Below the pieces are notes generated by a model that saw nothing but the letters and a program-made list of their open reading frames with translations, ran no database searches and was not told where the DNA came from. From positions 815,266-879,265 of the forward strand of contig QAOA01003577.1 in the NCBI GenBank assembly GCA_003255065.1: a DNA stretch of 64,000 nucleotides, written 5' to 3'. Position 1 is the first letter of the stretch; every line of letters begins with the position of its first letter. The translations under genes and the position numbers were made by a program. Of the stretch, positions 25,101 to 39,200 are shown in pieces. Source of the DNA: Cercis canadensis. Its lineage: Eukaryota; Streptophyta; Magnoliopsida; Fabales; Fabaceae.

Positions 25101-28100
25101 TCAGCTCTAGTGGAGTTTGAGTTGGAATTTTGTTACTAAAAATGTTATCATAGAAAATCAATGGTCAATAATTTGTGAAAACTTGTTTGTGATGTCATTT
25201 TTATGTTAAATTATTAGCCTTCGTCTAAACTAAACATAGGAAATATATATAATTTATACTTTTAATAATGTTGAAATTATTTTGTCGGTGTTGGTTCCGA
25301 AAAAGAAACCCCTGTTAGCAAGGAGAATAGAGCTCTAACAAGAAAAGGCAAAAGCTTTTTAGGTGAAGAGTATATAGTAAGGTTTATAGGATTTATGAGT
25401 TTGATGTGTATGAGCCACCAACTGAAGAGACAGAATCAGGCAACAAAGGAAGCAACCCACCATTGAATTGAGAGCTTTATCAATTATCTTACTCATACTT
25501 CATATCAAAAAACAGTTATCATACTTGGAGGAAGTTAATATGTGAAAGGTGGGAATATTGGTAAGCCCACTTGCTCCTGCCCATCGTTTACCTTTCCCTT
25601 TTCCCTATCGCTTTCAAAACTCAATTATTTTCCCAGGAATTTTCATAGGTTCAACTTCATTCAAATACTTCATTATTAGGAATTCGTTGCCATAAGATTT
25701 TGAAAGAAAATTTGGACGTTAACGTTCTTTTATGGACCCAAAAGATAGATAGTGCCATATACATTTCAACACTCTTTAATTTGAGGTGGGTCCTCAAGCC
25801 TTAAGCACCGGAAAAAGTTGAGTACAATTTTGGTAGAAATTATTGACTGGATTTCCTTTACGTAGCATCGTAATAACAATTAATGTGAAAATTATTTAAT
25901 ATTGGTCATTAAAAATTAAATAATTAAGATTAATTTTTTTAAAATTTACGATGATTAATGTCAATGAGATATTAGATACTTCTTTGGTATGTGAGAAATA
26001 TATTTCTTTTATTACTTTCTTTCTTCTTCTTTTTTCACTAAAAGCTATAAAACATAGAGCTCTCAAAATCTGATTTCATCTGCTCTCAATCAAATTTAAA
26101 CTTGATAACTCTACTATAAAATATCAAAATTTCAACCACAGAAATATCTCCTTGAAAGAATGAATTTTTCCTTGTTACTGGCAAAATGACATTAGAGGCC
26201 CCACTTCCTAACTCGGTTTTTCTATTCCCTTGAGAGAGTTTCTTGACAAAGCCCAAGAGGCTTTTTCCTTCTATGAGCCCAATAGGCCACAGGCCCGAAT
26301 TCGCATGCCGCGAACTGATTCATTGTGATGAAAAAGAAAATCAAAATCCACCCAATTTCTCAAAGCTTTTTTTTTTTTATTATTTATTTAATTACAGAGA
26401 TTACAGATAAAGATGCAAATAGAACATACATTATGTATTACTTACATTTATTATCATAGTGGATTAGTTTCCCTTTCGCTTTCATAGCAGCTTACAGAAA
26501 CCTTCTTCAGTCCTCAAAGTTCATATAATCCATGAATATGGAGCTCACAGAATATAATTGAATTCTTTGTTACAGGTTTAGAGCTATTGATCTCTAGGTG
26601 CGCAGCACGCAGATTAAACACTGTAGGCAATGCTGATCTACTATTTTAATCAAAAGAAACAATATTGGAAAGTAAAAGGTCATGTATATTTGGCAATGGA
26701 AATAATAATTTAAATTTAGATATGACCACTGACCATTCATGTTGAATGTTGATGCTTTTCTTATGAAGTCAACAGCTGTGTCTTAGTTCCCTGTAATTAT
26801 ATAACAATCTGTGAGTGGCATAATGTTGAATCACAGTAGAGGACAAAATTCATGCTTAGAATTTTTTTTTTGTTGGCTTTGAATAAATTATACTGAACTC
26901 TGAGATTACAAAATCTTTTTTTTATTTATTTATTTAAAAGTTATATACACCTACCTTACTTTAAAGTTTAGCATAATATAATTTTTTTATTTTAATTTCA
27001 AAAGTTATAACTTTCTATTTAATTTTAACATAAGATAATATTTCCCTTAAAAGTGTACTTTAAAGGAAGTTTTCGTATTTTCAAAATAAGAAATGTTCTA
27101 TCAAAACTATTATTTTCATTTCCAAATCTATATATATTTGTGTCAATTATAAAAAATTAAATTATATTTTTCTGGTCTTTTTATATTTTTTTAATCATTA
27201 AATTGATACAACTAAATTTTGTATATTATTGATATAAAATAATTACAATAATAAAAGATAAAATTTAATAAATTATAAACTATTAAAAACTTGTGGATAA
27301 TGGATATGTAATTATTAGGTATTAAATGATCTTTTTGGGGTCACATTCGAAGGGACACGAATTAATGAACACCATGAGACAATGAAGATAAAAAAAAAAA
27401 AAATAGACGCAGTTGTGATTTGTGAGATGTGAATAGGTCTTGAATGGACCATCCGATGGTAATTTCATGCAGAAGATAAGCCTTATCTCATGACTCATAA
27501 CCTTGGAACAAGAATAGAAAGCCACTTTCAAAGGTGTTATCTCCTTAGCCATTATTTTCCACTATTTATGCTTACAACATTTTTAAATCTGGCTCATATT
27601 TTGGATTATTGTTTCTGTATTTATCGTGAGTGAACTTGACTTACCATTCAAATCAACTTTTGGGATTGAGATAATTAAGCAACCCACTGAAATATTTCAA
27701 ACTCATTTTTATTCCCAACCATGCATCACTTTCACATTCAACCATCCTCCAGACATCAAAATTGATTCAGGTTTTGGGATTTAGAAAATTAAGCAAACCA
27801 CTGAAATATTTCAAACTCTTTTTTTTTTTCTTTTCCCAACTATGCATCACATCACTTTCACATTCAAGCATCCTGCAGACATCAACATCAAAATTGATTC
27901 AAACTGATTCAGGTTTAGTGATGAAAAACTCAAATTTTTTATTTAATAGTTATAATTTGAGATTATAACGTAAGTTTGAGGCTAAGCTTACTTTTAATTC
28001 TAGCACAAGCCAACCATTGGTGAATTTTTGTGGGACAAGAAAGAAAAACTGATTCCGTTTTCCCATTTCGTGTAAATATGGCGAGAAAAGGAATCGTTTG

Positions 28101-28533
28101 ACCATTTCTTTTTGAAGCAAAGCATATATGGACCCACATGGTAGGTTTCTCCTAAAGAAGTCAAGCAAATCCACCTCTTCTTTCCTCGTTCTTGGTCAAG
28201 TTGACATGGTTATACCCTTCCAAATTGGATCCAAGGCAAATCACAAAGAGCTATGAGCTTAACACAAACAAAGCCCATAGTTTCTCTTCACAAAACATTT
28301 AGTCTGAGCGTGTTGTAATACATAGCCAATGTTAAAAAAGAACAAATTGGGCTGTACATTCATCGTAACATAAGTTATTAAGCACAAAAGAACAAAACCA
28401 ACACAAACTTGGATTCATTCGTGAATATGAACACATAAGGAAAGCAGTGAGGGGATCTTTATATGCCTGTGGTATAGAGTAACAACAGCTAAGAGTGTGT
28501 ATGTGCTGGCTGCCTAAAGTACAAGTTGGTGGC
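22163..28533. other. 6.4 kb gap without a recognisable gene
   Basis: The first kilobase (22163-23150) is less AT-rich and probably holds the LRR gene's 5' leader, perhaps with an intron, and promoter. The rest is AT-rich and broken by stops in all frames. A (TA)n run lies at about 24998-25018. Around 26265-26330 there is a short GC-richer patch with GCCCAAT and GGCCCGAATTCG, and 26400-26620 (minus strand) ends a short frame in MDYMNFED and a stop. These might mark an unrecognised transcript, but I cannot support a gene. No tRNA or known microRNA sequence was found by eye. Confidence 0.5.
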
Positions 28534-30222
28534 CTAAAACGTAGTCTCAACAATTGGAGGACCTAAGTATTCGATTCCATCCATATCAGAGTTCTCTGGC
28601 ATCTCTATTTCTTCCAACCATCCATAAGTATTACTTTCCTCTTTCTTCACATCACTTTCTGTCTCTCCATCTGCAAACAAAGCAATTAAATTAGAGTAAA
28701 TATCAAAACACCCTGTTTTATTATATTTTAAAAGAATAAAGCTTTATTGTTGTGGAAGTATGAAAAAGATCACATGGGTATGCTTGTTATAATTGAAAGT
28801 GAAAAACTTTTGGCTTGTTTAATACGAGAAACATAAGGAATCGTTTACAAATAAAATGCATTTTGTTATGAATAAAGGCCTATTTGAGAGAGTATAAGAA
28901 ATTAAGTTTCACTTACTTGAAAAAGCAGTGTAGGGATGATCTCTATAATAGGAGCAGTCTCGACCATCTTCTTTAGAATAAGGAGGGCCAAGCACATCAA
29001 GTACAGCACATGGCGTTATGGCTGTGAATTCATGGATGTTGCCTCCTGTTGTTGGATATAAAACAGAAGTGTCACACGGTGCTGTGAAGACATCGTTAGC
29101 TTTTAACCTCGCTAGTCTCACTGCAAATTCAACAATTTGCTTGGAGGTTAAATTTAAAAAACTAGTACATGCCATGAACCCTTCATTTAGCTATATATGT
29201 GGAAGAAATTTGAATACCCACATTTTGATGGTGGTGAAAAATAGCCAGAGGCCTCAGGATCAGCCCAATCGTAAGATTTGATGTGCATTTTTCCCAGCAA
29301 AAGCTTGCTGAACACCGTCATTTCTGGATGGTTATGCAGGGGAATCACTCCTGTTGCAGGAACGAAAAAGATGCAGAGCTGCATAATCAAATAGAAAAGT
29401 AACCTTCAATTAGGCACATTGATCTAGCAATTGCGTTAGTGACAATTAAATAAAATCAAAGCTCAGAGGACTTACAGAGAAATTAGTACACTTGTATATG
29501 GTTGTGTAGGTGACCCTTGGATTCTCTTTGACCATATTTCCAGGCTTAAAGAACTGCAGCTCTCTACTTAGTCCAAAATCTTCTGGTTTCATATGATCTG
29601 ATTAAAACATCAGAAAAAAACATGTCATGTAAGAAAATCACTAAATATGGGCGAGTTTCTTAATACAGAAGAGATAAACAATAAATAATGCACAGTGCAT
29701 TTCTGAGGAACAGAATACGTGTGCACATTATCAATTAATACATAGAATTCACTTTACGAGGAATTAAACTGTCGTTTTAAAATGTTCCATTCGTCTACAA
29801 CAACAAAAATTCACTTTTACTAGAAAGCAATAAGAAATAGTTATTAACAGCCAAAACATGCAATCCAAACTACAGCGCCACCAGTTTTACACAAACCAAT
29901 TCCATGTTTATCTCCAAAAATCTGAAAATTAGAGAGAATATGGAAAGGAAGTCACACCAAGAATGTGGCATAGTCTCTCAACATCTTCAGGTGAAGGTAC
30001 GGTGCCGGGGCCTTCGAAAACTTGTTGACAAGAGACAAAAAGTTCCTGAAGCACCTTGGGAACCGCCGGTACCGGCCTCTTATTCCTCCGGCAAGGCTTC
30101 TTCTTCTTGTTGATAACCCTTTTCACATAACCAACCTTGCTGATATGCCCAACTCTGTCTCTCCCATGCTCCACTAACCCTGCATCCATTTCCACCGAGA
30201 CACTACCAAAACCTCCCTTCAT
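28534..30222 (-). CDS. PCO: Plant cysteine oxidase (PCO1/PCO2 type), oxygen-sensing thiol dioxygenase
   Basis: Five exons join in frame to 294 residues: 30222-29958, 29597-29476, 29378-29222, 29120-28917 and 28670-28534. The start is the first in-frame ATG after the upstream stop. A basic N-terminal segment ([12 protein letters not shown]) precedes VPKVLQELF, the usual beginning of the conserved domain. The cupin iron ligands are visible: HNH at residues 144-146 ([10 protein letters not shown]) and His211 (GGNIHEF). The [14 protein letters not shown] block is also typical. PCOs use O2 to oxidise the N-terminal Cys of ERF-VII transcription factors, which sends them to the PRT6 N-degron pathway, so they act as oxygen sensors. 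Length and the basic N-terminus fit PCO1/PCO2, the hypoxia-induced pair, better than PCO3-5. The promoter carries an HRPE (separate entry). Confidence 0.92.
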
Positions 30223-30630
30223 ATAAATTCGAAATTCTTTAACCTTGCATTGATGTGAATAATCCTTATGCTTCACACAAAAAGGGAAGATCACAAGATT
30301 ATATAGTCCTCTTGCACTTGGATAAGCTTGCCCTTAACTTGCAAATTTTATGTGCTTCCACTTTTGGATTCAAAACAAGGGGTATGAGAAAAAAAAATTC
30401 AATGCCCAGAATCTATAAATTCAAAAAATTGAAACTTTCCAAATGGGTTTTGCTAATTTTTGATCTTGTTGAGGTGGGGAAGGTGGCCAAATGAAATGGG
30501 TATTGGGTATGGCTGACTGAAAAGGAAGAAAATCTTTGATATTTTCAGTAACAGTGCAAAAGTTGAGAGTGTTTAGGATGAGAATCGTTGGGGTAATAAT
30601 GACAAGTAAGGCGGGGAGAAAGTTGAGATG

Positions 30631-30692
30631 ATATTAATATAGATTTGAAGAGAGAGAATGGAATGGAATATGGAGCTTGAAAAACCAGGGGC
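30631..30692 (-). promoter_or_regulatory. Hypoxia-responsive promoter element (HRPE) and TATA-like box of PCO
   Basis: The plus strand at 30682-30692 reads AAACCAGGGGC, a full match to the published HRPE consensus AAACCA(G/C)(G/C)(G/C)GC, bound by ERF-VII factors. About 40 bp closer to the gene the minus strand reads CTATATTAATAT (30642-30631), a TATA-like box. The ATG is at 30222, so the implied 5' leader is about 380 nt. A weaker HRPE-like sequence (AAACAGGGGTC on the minus strand) lies near 30830. Position and match support hypoxic induction of PCO, a known negative feedback; function here is inferred. Confidence 0.6.
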
Positions 30693-33600
30693 CATTTGGG
30701 ATGGGATAGTGCTTTGGTTGACAACAGTTGTTACCTGTTACAAGTCCTAAGAAATCAAAAGGGAAAAAGCAAAAGCAGTATTTTCTTGGCTTCCCGCCCC
30801 CATAGATTGATTGGAAACTGGTGGTTAAAGCGACCCCTGTTTTGAGGGTTAAGACGGTGAGCTAAGCTTGAACTTACCAAATTACCCACTCACCCGCATT
30901 TGACGATGCCACTTGTTCCGATGGGGAGGGATTGGAAAGAGGGAGAACCAACGTGCTTCTCATTTCTCAAAGCATAAGAGAAATATATTTTTTATTTTTT
31001 AATTATTAAATATAAAATTATTTTTAATATTTATCTAATAATTTAAATTTTTAAATTGAATATATTTTAAAGTTATTAGGTTGAATATATTTTTAATATG
31101 ATATCAAAGTCTTTTTTATTAAATGGTAAAGAGATTAAATCTTTTCACTATTACTTTCTTAATTAAATTGAAAGAGAAATATAAATAATGAAAAACCATT
31201 TTTTTGCAAATAAAGTTAATCTAAGATATATAATTAAACTCATTTGTTCTGTACACTGTTTGAAACATCTATGTTTTTGTATTTTTTTTTGGGAAATTTA
31301 AAAGTGAATAATAAAACAATCATGTGTATTGTGACGCGCAAGGCCACAAAAATGTGTTTTGAGTGTACTAGAAAAATGGAGTAATTGAAAGAAGGCATAT
31401 ATGTCACAATTTTTTCACATTTCAGAGAATTACTGTGCCAAGTGGCCTCTTCTTTCTCATGATTTTGTTTTATAATCATATTCACAAAAACCTACATATA
31501 ATGCGATGTGCTTGATTATTTTCAACCAGATATTTTTTCATTTCCCCTCTCACATGAATCACTGTGTAGCATTTTATAACCTCCGCTATGAATTCTCTTT
31601 CATATGAACACGGTTACTAATGATGTAAGGTCCAACCAAATATTTGTTAATGCTGAGCCTGTTGGGTTATTAACTAATTTTTAGCAAAAGATGATTTAAA
31701 ATTTGGTAATAGTTTTTTTTTATAATCCTAATTATAAATGAAAGGACAGCAACGTCATTTGCTTTTAGACTACTGGTTTGTGCTTAGGTTCGTGGTTTCT
31801 TTTCACAGTTGTAATCAAGTTGTCATCGTAACATAGAGGCATCTAGAGGCAAGACACAAAGCCAACATTTTCTACGGGTGGAAATTGGGAAGTACTTCAT
31901 AAATGATGAGTAATGATGGAAAACTTGGATTATCTATTGCCCCTTACTATTCTATCCTTCAATCATATACTTAGATGTATACATCGATATGATATACTTG
32001 GTGTATACATAATGTAACTTAAAAATAATGTCGCGGAGTTAAAATAAATTCTTATAAATCAAAAGAAATTGAAGGAAAAGAGTAAAAATATCTTTGTAAA
32101 TTTTGAAGGGTTGGAATTTTGACATTTAAAAAAAATGAAAAAAACTATTATTTGATTTCTTAAAAAGGATTATTTGATTCTAAACAAAAAAGAATTCGAT
32201 TGTTGTTGTTTACATTCAAGGTATCTTCACATCTTTTAGATATGTGACTAATCATTGTTCGAGACAAGAGCATTAATCTTGTAAATCCTTCTCAACAAGT
32301 GCGACTCTAAGAATTCGAACTTAAGACCTTTGACTTATAATGTCTTGGGACTTAACATACTTCTACTAAGCCAACACCTTGTTGGTACTATGATTATTCT
32401 TTTATGTTATGGGATTATTCTTTAGTGTTATGTAATTATTATGTTTACATATATACAACCACGTATATAAAATAGTATAACTACATAACATTGATAAATA
32501 CTTTGGATATTTCTTAATGGTATAGGAGGAACTAAATTAATTTTTTTTTTTTTATATTTAGACCTAAATAATTTATTTTATCAACNAAAGAACCAAACAA
32601 TAATTTTTTAAAAACAAATTGAAAACAATCCTTTATATATTTTTTTATGATTATAAGAACACCATTCCCATGATCAAGCTGTTCTTTATGATCATTATGG
32701 GAAAATGCATGAACTATTTTTTAGTTTCTACTTTCTGCTATAAAACTTGGGATGGTAATATGATTTATATTGTGAATGAATTTACTTGGAAGATGACATT
32801 GTCTTCACAATTATACAGGCATACATTTTATGATTATTTCGCCTTTTTATTTGATATAATATAATTAAGTATCTTTATTTTATGGAACAGATATTTCTTT
32901 TATGATTATGAAATCACCTATGCTTTTTCTATAAAACGAAATTTAAATTTAAGAGGTTGCTAACGCCTATGGTCATGGAGGTTTTCAGTTTACACATAAA
33001 TCACATTTTATATCGTAGTGGTAATATTTACACTATTTTTNTTTACACTTTTTTTTTTTATGGAATATTTAGACTAAAATTTGAATAAAGTGGAATTAAC
33101 AGATAGATACACACGAAATCATAAATAAATAAGGGCAATTTAGGCAATTCAGATATCAGGGATAGGCAAACCATCTTTCACGTGGTGGGCACATGCAGAG
33201 CTGAGTTCTTCATGCTCTGCCTTAAAAGCAAACCGTGTAGCCACGGCACGGCACGTGTGCATATCGTTTCTTCAGTGCGTGACACTGCGTTTATCTCCTT
33301 CTGTTTCCTTTGATATTAAATATATCTTTGGGTTTTTTTTCTTTTCTTTTCTCTCTCTCTCTTTTTTTTTTTTTTTCTGTTTTCATTAAAACTAACGAGG
33401 CTATTATTTAAATTTTTTTTTTCTTTCATCTGTATATAAGCATATAAGCCAGCGTATGATGTATTGATGTATCAGCATCTTATACATCTAAATATTATAC
33501 ACCAGTATATAATATATACATCTAAACTTTTTTGTTTGAATTTCTATAAAAAAAAAAAGTTCTAAACCAAAAAAGAGAAAAGATATTTACTATTTACTTT

Positions 33601-33915
33601 TCCTGAAAAACAATGTTGTAATTGAATGAACAATATACTTTTGGTAACAGTAAACTTTCATGAATCATGTACACAACACAACTACAAGTTCCCACCCTCA
33701 GCTAACCAAGCAAAAATCCTACGCATGCAATATTCATGTCAATTGTAATTAAGATAAGTGACTAATTAATAGAACAGATTTATATAATCCTCATTGTACT
33801 TAATTTGATTCAAAGACACGGTAAGGGAGAGATTTTGCCTTCTCATTAATCTTTTTCGTTCCAAATACCAGCTTTCCCATTTTTCTTTTACATACCATAA
33901 TCTATTTTCGATTAA
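30693..33915. other. Intergenic: PCO upstream DNA to RRP6L2 3' end
   Basis: AT-rich DNA without a recognisable gene. It contains a tRNA-derived SINE-like stretch (separate entry), single N bases at 32586 and 33041, G-box-like CACGTG at about 33180 and CACGTGTG at about 33253, and pyrimidine runs near 33340-33380. The last 250 bp should include the RRP6L2 3' UTR. Confidence 0.5.
32190..32390 (-). repeat. SINE-like (tRNA-derived) remnant
   Basis: On the minus strand there is an A-box-like TGGCTTAGTAGAAG followed about 45 nt later by a B-box-like GGTCTTAAGTTCGAATTC, the internal RNA polymerase III promoter layout seen in tRNA genes and plant SINEs. No cloverleaf is apparent, so it is not a working tRNA. 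About 130 bp of further sequence follows, as in a SINE body. Assigned by pattern only. Confidence 0.4.
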
Positions 33916-36200
33916 TCAACGGAAAGTTGCGCTACGATTCCCAGAAGCTGGAAATGCCTGACGTCTTCTACCTTGCTGCAATTCTTTGGCCAAATCACTT
34001 GTTTGTCCCCGCCCTGTTATTGAACTTTTCTTCTTCCGACCCGAGTCACGGACTGGCGCAAGACCACCATCTCCCTGGGAAGCCTCTGTATCTTCCCCAA
34101 ACTTAACCTGTTTCCTTGCCTCTTCATAATCAAATGGCTTCAGCTGCAATAAGCCACTGGATTCTTCAGTTTTCTTGGTCTGTTTGGCTTTACTATTCTG
34201 GTTGTCTGACTGAAAGCATTTTTGAAAGCTCGATGACAATTCCGAGAGGGACATTGGCTCTTCTTCATTTTCTTTTCCTGAAGTGGACACCAGAGAATTT
34301 TTTTCCCTGCAGTCATTTGTGCTTTCTAGGTTATTGTGCGTCACATCCTCTGGATCTGTATCATCATCCAGCATTATAATCTCATCCAGAGTGGGAGAGG
34401 AAACTGTATCTGAAACAGGTTTCTGCGGCTCGGACACTTGAGAGGCTGTACTAGGAGTTTCTACAACTAGCTTTGATGTCTCACTACCACCCAAAAATGA
34501 ATGGAAAGGAAGGTTGACTGAAGATCTAATCTTCTCCAGCTTCACCTCTTCCTGGCCCTAGAAATTATAAAAAGGAAATTAAAAATGTTAAGTTGTGAAT
34601 AACCCAAGAAGCAGTTCAGATATAGAAATAGCGGTTAGAACATAAAATTTCAGAAGCTAGTAAGATGCTAAATGCCTCACCAAAAGGAAAAGCAGGCAAC
34701 AGGTTTACATCCATATAATATAGAAACCTTTTGAGATGTTTATCAAGGAAAGCTCACCTTTTTATGAGTATCAAGCTTCCTCTTTGAAGATGAATTCCCC
34801 AGTAGTGCCCCAAAAGCACCAGTGGGCTTTTTTACCACCTGAACAGTTGCTCCAGTACCCTATCAACCAATAAGTAACAATTAGACTGATGCTCCTCGTT
34901 TAGAGGCCAAACATTGACATTACAAAAAAATAAGTGAAGTTTATACAACCTTTGCTGTAGAGGGGGTACCAACATTTGCTGTAGAGGGGGCACCAACATT
35001 TGCATCCCTTCTCTGCTCTAAAATAGTGAGACTGTCTCTTGGGAACTCTTTGCCGAGTCTATTGGATTCAATTTTTACTTGTCTATTTTTATCTTGATGC
35101 TGAAAAGACGATTCTTCAAGATCAAAAGAAGGTGATTTCTCTGAGACGTTTACACCTTTGGCATTTACAACTCCACCACTTTCTTTTAAGGCATTTGCAA
35201 CCTTTAAGTGTGGTGTATCAGGTAGGGGAGCTTCAGTTCCATCTTCAGCAGGTATAGCATCTGATACCTGCATTGATGATCATCATACAATTAACCAACA
35301 AATAAATCAGAAGTTTGAATAAAATAAAACATTTGAGGAGCATAGACTTAGAACATTCTAAAAGCAGATCATTAGACTTAGGGCATCCAACCTACTCAAT
35401 CATTTTCTTATCCACACTCCTATTACAAAGTGCATAATCATAGTGATATCACATCACCAGATCCTGGGAAATAGGTTTCTTCAGAAGTAGATACTAACTT
35501 CCTTAGGTTTCTTCAAAAGTAGATGACTAACTTCCTTCATTTTTAATCAATAACAAAGCTCTAAGCATGCATACATCTGATCGAATTAAACCAGATAATG
35601 CAAATATTAAGGTCAGAGATAGTTGCAAACTAAACTGAGAAAGATAACTGACTACAGCCCACACTTAGATGCAATTAGCCAAGTTGGAGTTCATATTCAT
35701 CATTCTATAATTAAGCAAATCAATTAAAAATAAATTAAGTATAAAGCCCCAATGATGAAATCATATACAACACTTAATTTTATATTCACATTTTAAGTCC
35801 CTATAAAAGTAGCATGCAGATATATTATAAAAGCAGTACACATCAAGTATATAAATAAAAGCTAATATGGACAGAAATCTAATAATTCTTATGTAGAACT
35901 ACATATAATTGCCTATACCCTAAAACATAACATTAAAATAAGCCAGGCTTTACCCTACCAAAGCTATCTAATACATTTTCCTCCAAAAGGGTCCCGTGCC
36001 TCCTTTAAAGATCAAACAATCTATTAGGATACATTAAATCAGTAACCCAATCATTTTGACCGGAAAACAGAAAAGCACTAGGCTTTGTTTCCTTTGTCAT
36101 TTCAATGTTTCATTATCCACTTCAATGATTCACCAAGCAAAAAGCTAAGGACATACATCCATTTAAACTCAAAAAGCTGTGCAATGGTGTGACTAATTTA

Positions 36201-36244
<44 letters not shown>

Positions 36245-39200
36245 TAAATAACCAAATGAAAAAGTTTGGGTTAATAGGAAACAAGCATAACAGTAGGAAC
36301 ATGAAAACCCTGTCCTCATAATAAGTTTAATCATTATTATACCCTGTCCTCATAATAAGTTTGGGTTAATAGGAAACCAGCATAACAATACCATCACCAT
36401 AAACTTTCTTTCACCAAAAAAAAAAAAAAAGCATAGCAATAGCAACATGAAAACCCCGTCCTCATAATAAGTTTAATCATTATTATACCCCGGATCATGG
36501 ATGGTTAGTTATAGATATAAAGGGCCAGCATAAATGGAGAAGAACTTCAGCTTAATGTATCCAGCGAATGTACTTACAGTTGCAGAACGTCCCTCTTTCA
36601 AATGTTGTGCGGCTGCTTCAAAGGTGGCAGCATTTTGCATAGAATGCCTAATGATGCTGACAACAGTATCAAGACTGCGCTCAAGATAAGGGTGCTTTGT
36701 TTTTACCAGTCGGCGTAGCTTACTTGTAGTGACAGGCATCTGCTTAGCTTTTAAACAGGTAAAAACAATGTAAGTTGACATGTACCATACCATTAATGTG
36801 CTACCTCTTAGAAGAAAGACGACACAGAAGTTTGCACAAATTTCATTTACCGAGTTCAAGAAGAGTTTTATTTGGCAATACATAACCAGTACTCTCATCC
36901 TCTGCACGAGCAACAACATCCCGCCATTCACAAAGTCCCTGCAAGCCATGCAATAGCGTATATGAACTATAATTCTCAGCCAAAAAAAAAGGATAATGAA
37001 CTATTATAGAATCCTGACATGGTCTTTGGTTCATAGCATAATGAATGTCACCTTGGATGGCCAATAGGATTTCTGGGCATCCATTCATTATCTAAATTTT
37101 GCAAACTGTTATTCATGATATAAATTTGTATGCTTCATTAAGATAATTACTAAAAAATGCGAATGATGGTGGAGATCATGTATAGTAATGAAAATTGCAG
37201 TAGCATCATAGAAAATAATGCTGCAATGGTAACAATGATGGTGCTAAAGGTGGTGAACAATGGCAGTAACGGTGATGGAAGTAATGGTAGAGAGTAGACA
37301 CAGTATAAGAGCTAACCTGACACTTCATTAAATAGAGAAAATAACCATAAGAGAGTAATCTACAAAACACCTTGGATAAAATGTGGGAATCATTTTTCCA
37401 GATCTGTATCAAACCAAAGAAATGCTAGATTCCGAGAAATTTTATTCTAACCCCTGAATTTAATACAGAATTCGAGATCATGATGACATGATTAACAAAT
37501 TATTAAAAAATTCAGGTATCAAAATCCATCTTAAGAAATGGTTGGAAGAAATCATTTTCCATATTAACAGTAAAAATAGTTTGGCCAGACAAAGAAGACA
37601 AGCCTTCATTCTCTTCTGCAAGTAATAAAAGATGGTAATACATACAGAAAAACAAAAGGCAACTTACGGAAACAACGGCAAGCTGCTGAGCATCAAAACC
37701 AGCCCCTTGCAACCTGTATTGGAAATTGGAAACAGTAATTGGTTTCAGATTCACACCTCTTGGCAAAGCAGAAATAAAAACCTCTACAAAGAAGAGGCGG
37801 CAAAGTAATTGAGAAACACTAAAAGTAAAGAAAGCTTGTTACAAGTATAGAATGCTAAAGTAATGTAAAATTTGCAGTTGAAAAAGTAACAAACCCATAT
37901 ATATAAAGATAAGAGTTCTCTGTCAGAAGTTCTTTCTCGTACAGCTGCATGCAGACATCATAACTGCGCTTATAGACCTGGCAGTGAAAGGAACCTCCGG
38001 TTACGTGACTATAACAATCATTAAAGAAGGTTTATGAAATTTAATAAGGAGTCTTTATGTTGTGTTACAGAGGGCCTCCCCAGAATTCTCCATACCAAGT
38101 CCATTCAGATATATTGTTTTGATATTAGATTAAACATTTAGAATCTAGAATTTGAATATTCCGTGAACATCTTGATTTGTACCGCAAAGAAAGATCAAAT
38201 AGGTCTTAATACACTTACAATTGTTTACAATTATTCACACAATTGAGACAACAACAACAACAAAAGGGAACCAAGTCACATCCTGTGGCTTAAGGAAAGG
38301 ATTGATGGATCACATGTTCATCCATCTGGTTTGATCTCAACTTGGCAACAGACTAGCATATTTGCCAATTGCGAATTGGAAACCCAACCTCTATGGATAC
38401 GAACTAACAAAAGCTTGAAGTACCTCAAAAACAGACACAGAGAGTAAACATAACCAGAAAAAGTAGCAAAGCAGGTAAAGGAGTCACCCTTTGCTTAACT
38501 ACTTCAGTAATCTAGAGTGCTTGCAGCAATCATACATTGAAAGAGCCAAGAGAAAATACTAATCCAAGATCAAGAAACATGTACTAATAGATTTAAACCA
38601 GTCAGAAAAAAACTCCTCTATCTCCAAAAAACATGGAAGATCAATGCTCAACTAAATGAATTTTTGCTGAAAAAATGGATGTAGTAGCACAGACAAAAAT
38701 TACTTAGGGCTTATAAACAGGTACCTCCACCAGAGGAGTATCGGAACTTTCAGACTCCTTAGGCAATGCAAATAACCTTATTCTCATTAAATCATATATA
38801 TACAGCAGATAATGTGTATCTTCTCTGGCATATCTGTCATAAGAATAAAACTTCATTAGATAGTGCAGTCATCTAATCTCTGGGACAGTACAGTAATCAT
38901 TAACACAGACGGGAAAACACCTTAGACTTACAATCAGAAATGAGAAACAAACTGATTACAAGTAAAAAAGCACAAGTAGATTGGTGTTTACTTTTTTTAT
39001 TTTTTAAGAAAGGGTGTTAAGTATATTTTGCTTAAGTTACAGGTACAATTCTGGAAAGAATCAATTTAAGATGCATTTTCTATTTGAGAATTGTGATCAG
39101 TTATAAATCTATTTCTCAGGAAGAAACAAGTAGAACAAATCCCATATGAATGTCATCTTTAGTCAGCTCAGGGAGTTCAAAGTTCAAATAAGTAGATCAC

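Noticed and set aside
33185..33230. Short hairpin GCAGAGC...GCTCTGC as a possible microRNA precursor
   Set aside because: Arms are only seven bases and match no plant microRNA I know.
34116..34379. Plus-strand frame opposite RRP6L2 exon 14
   Set aside because: Antisense of a well supported exon; no family resemblance.
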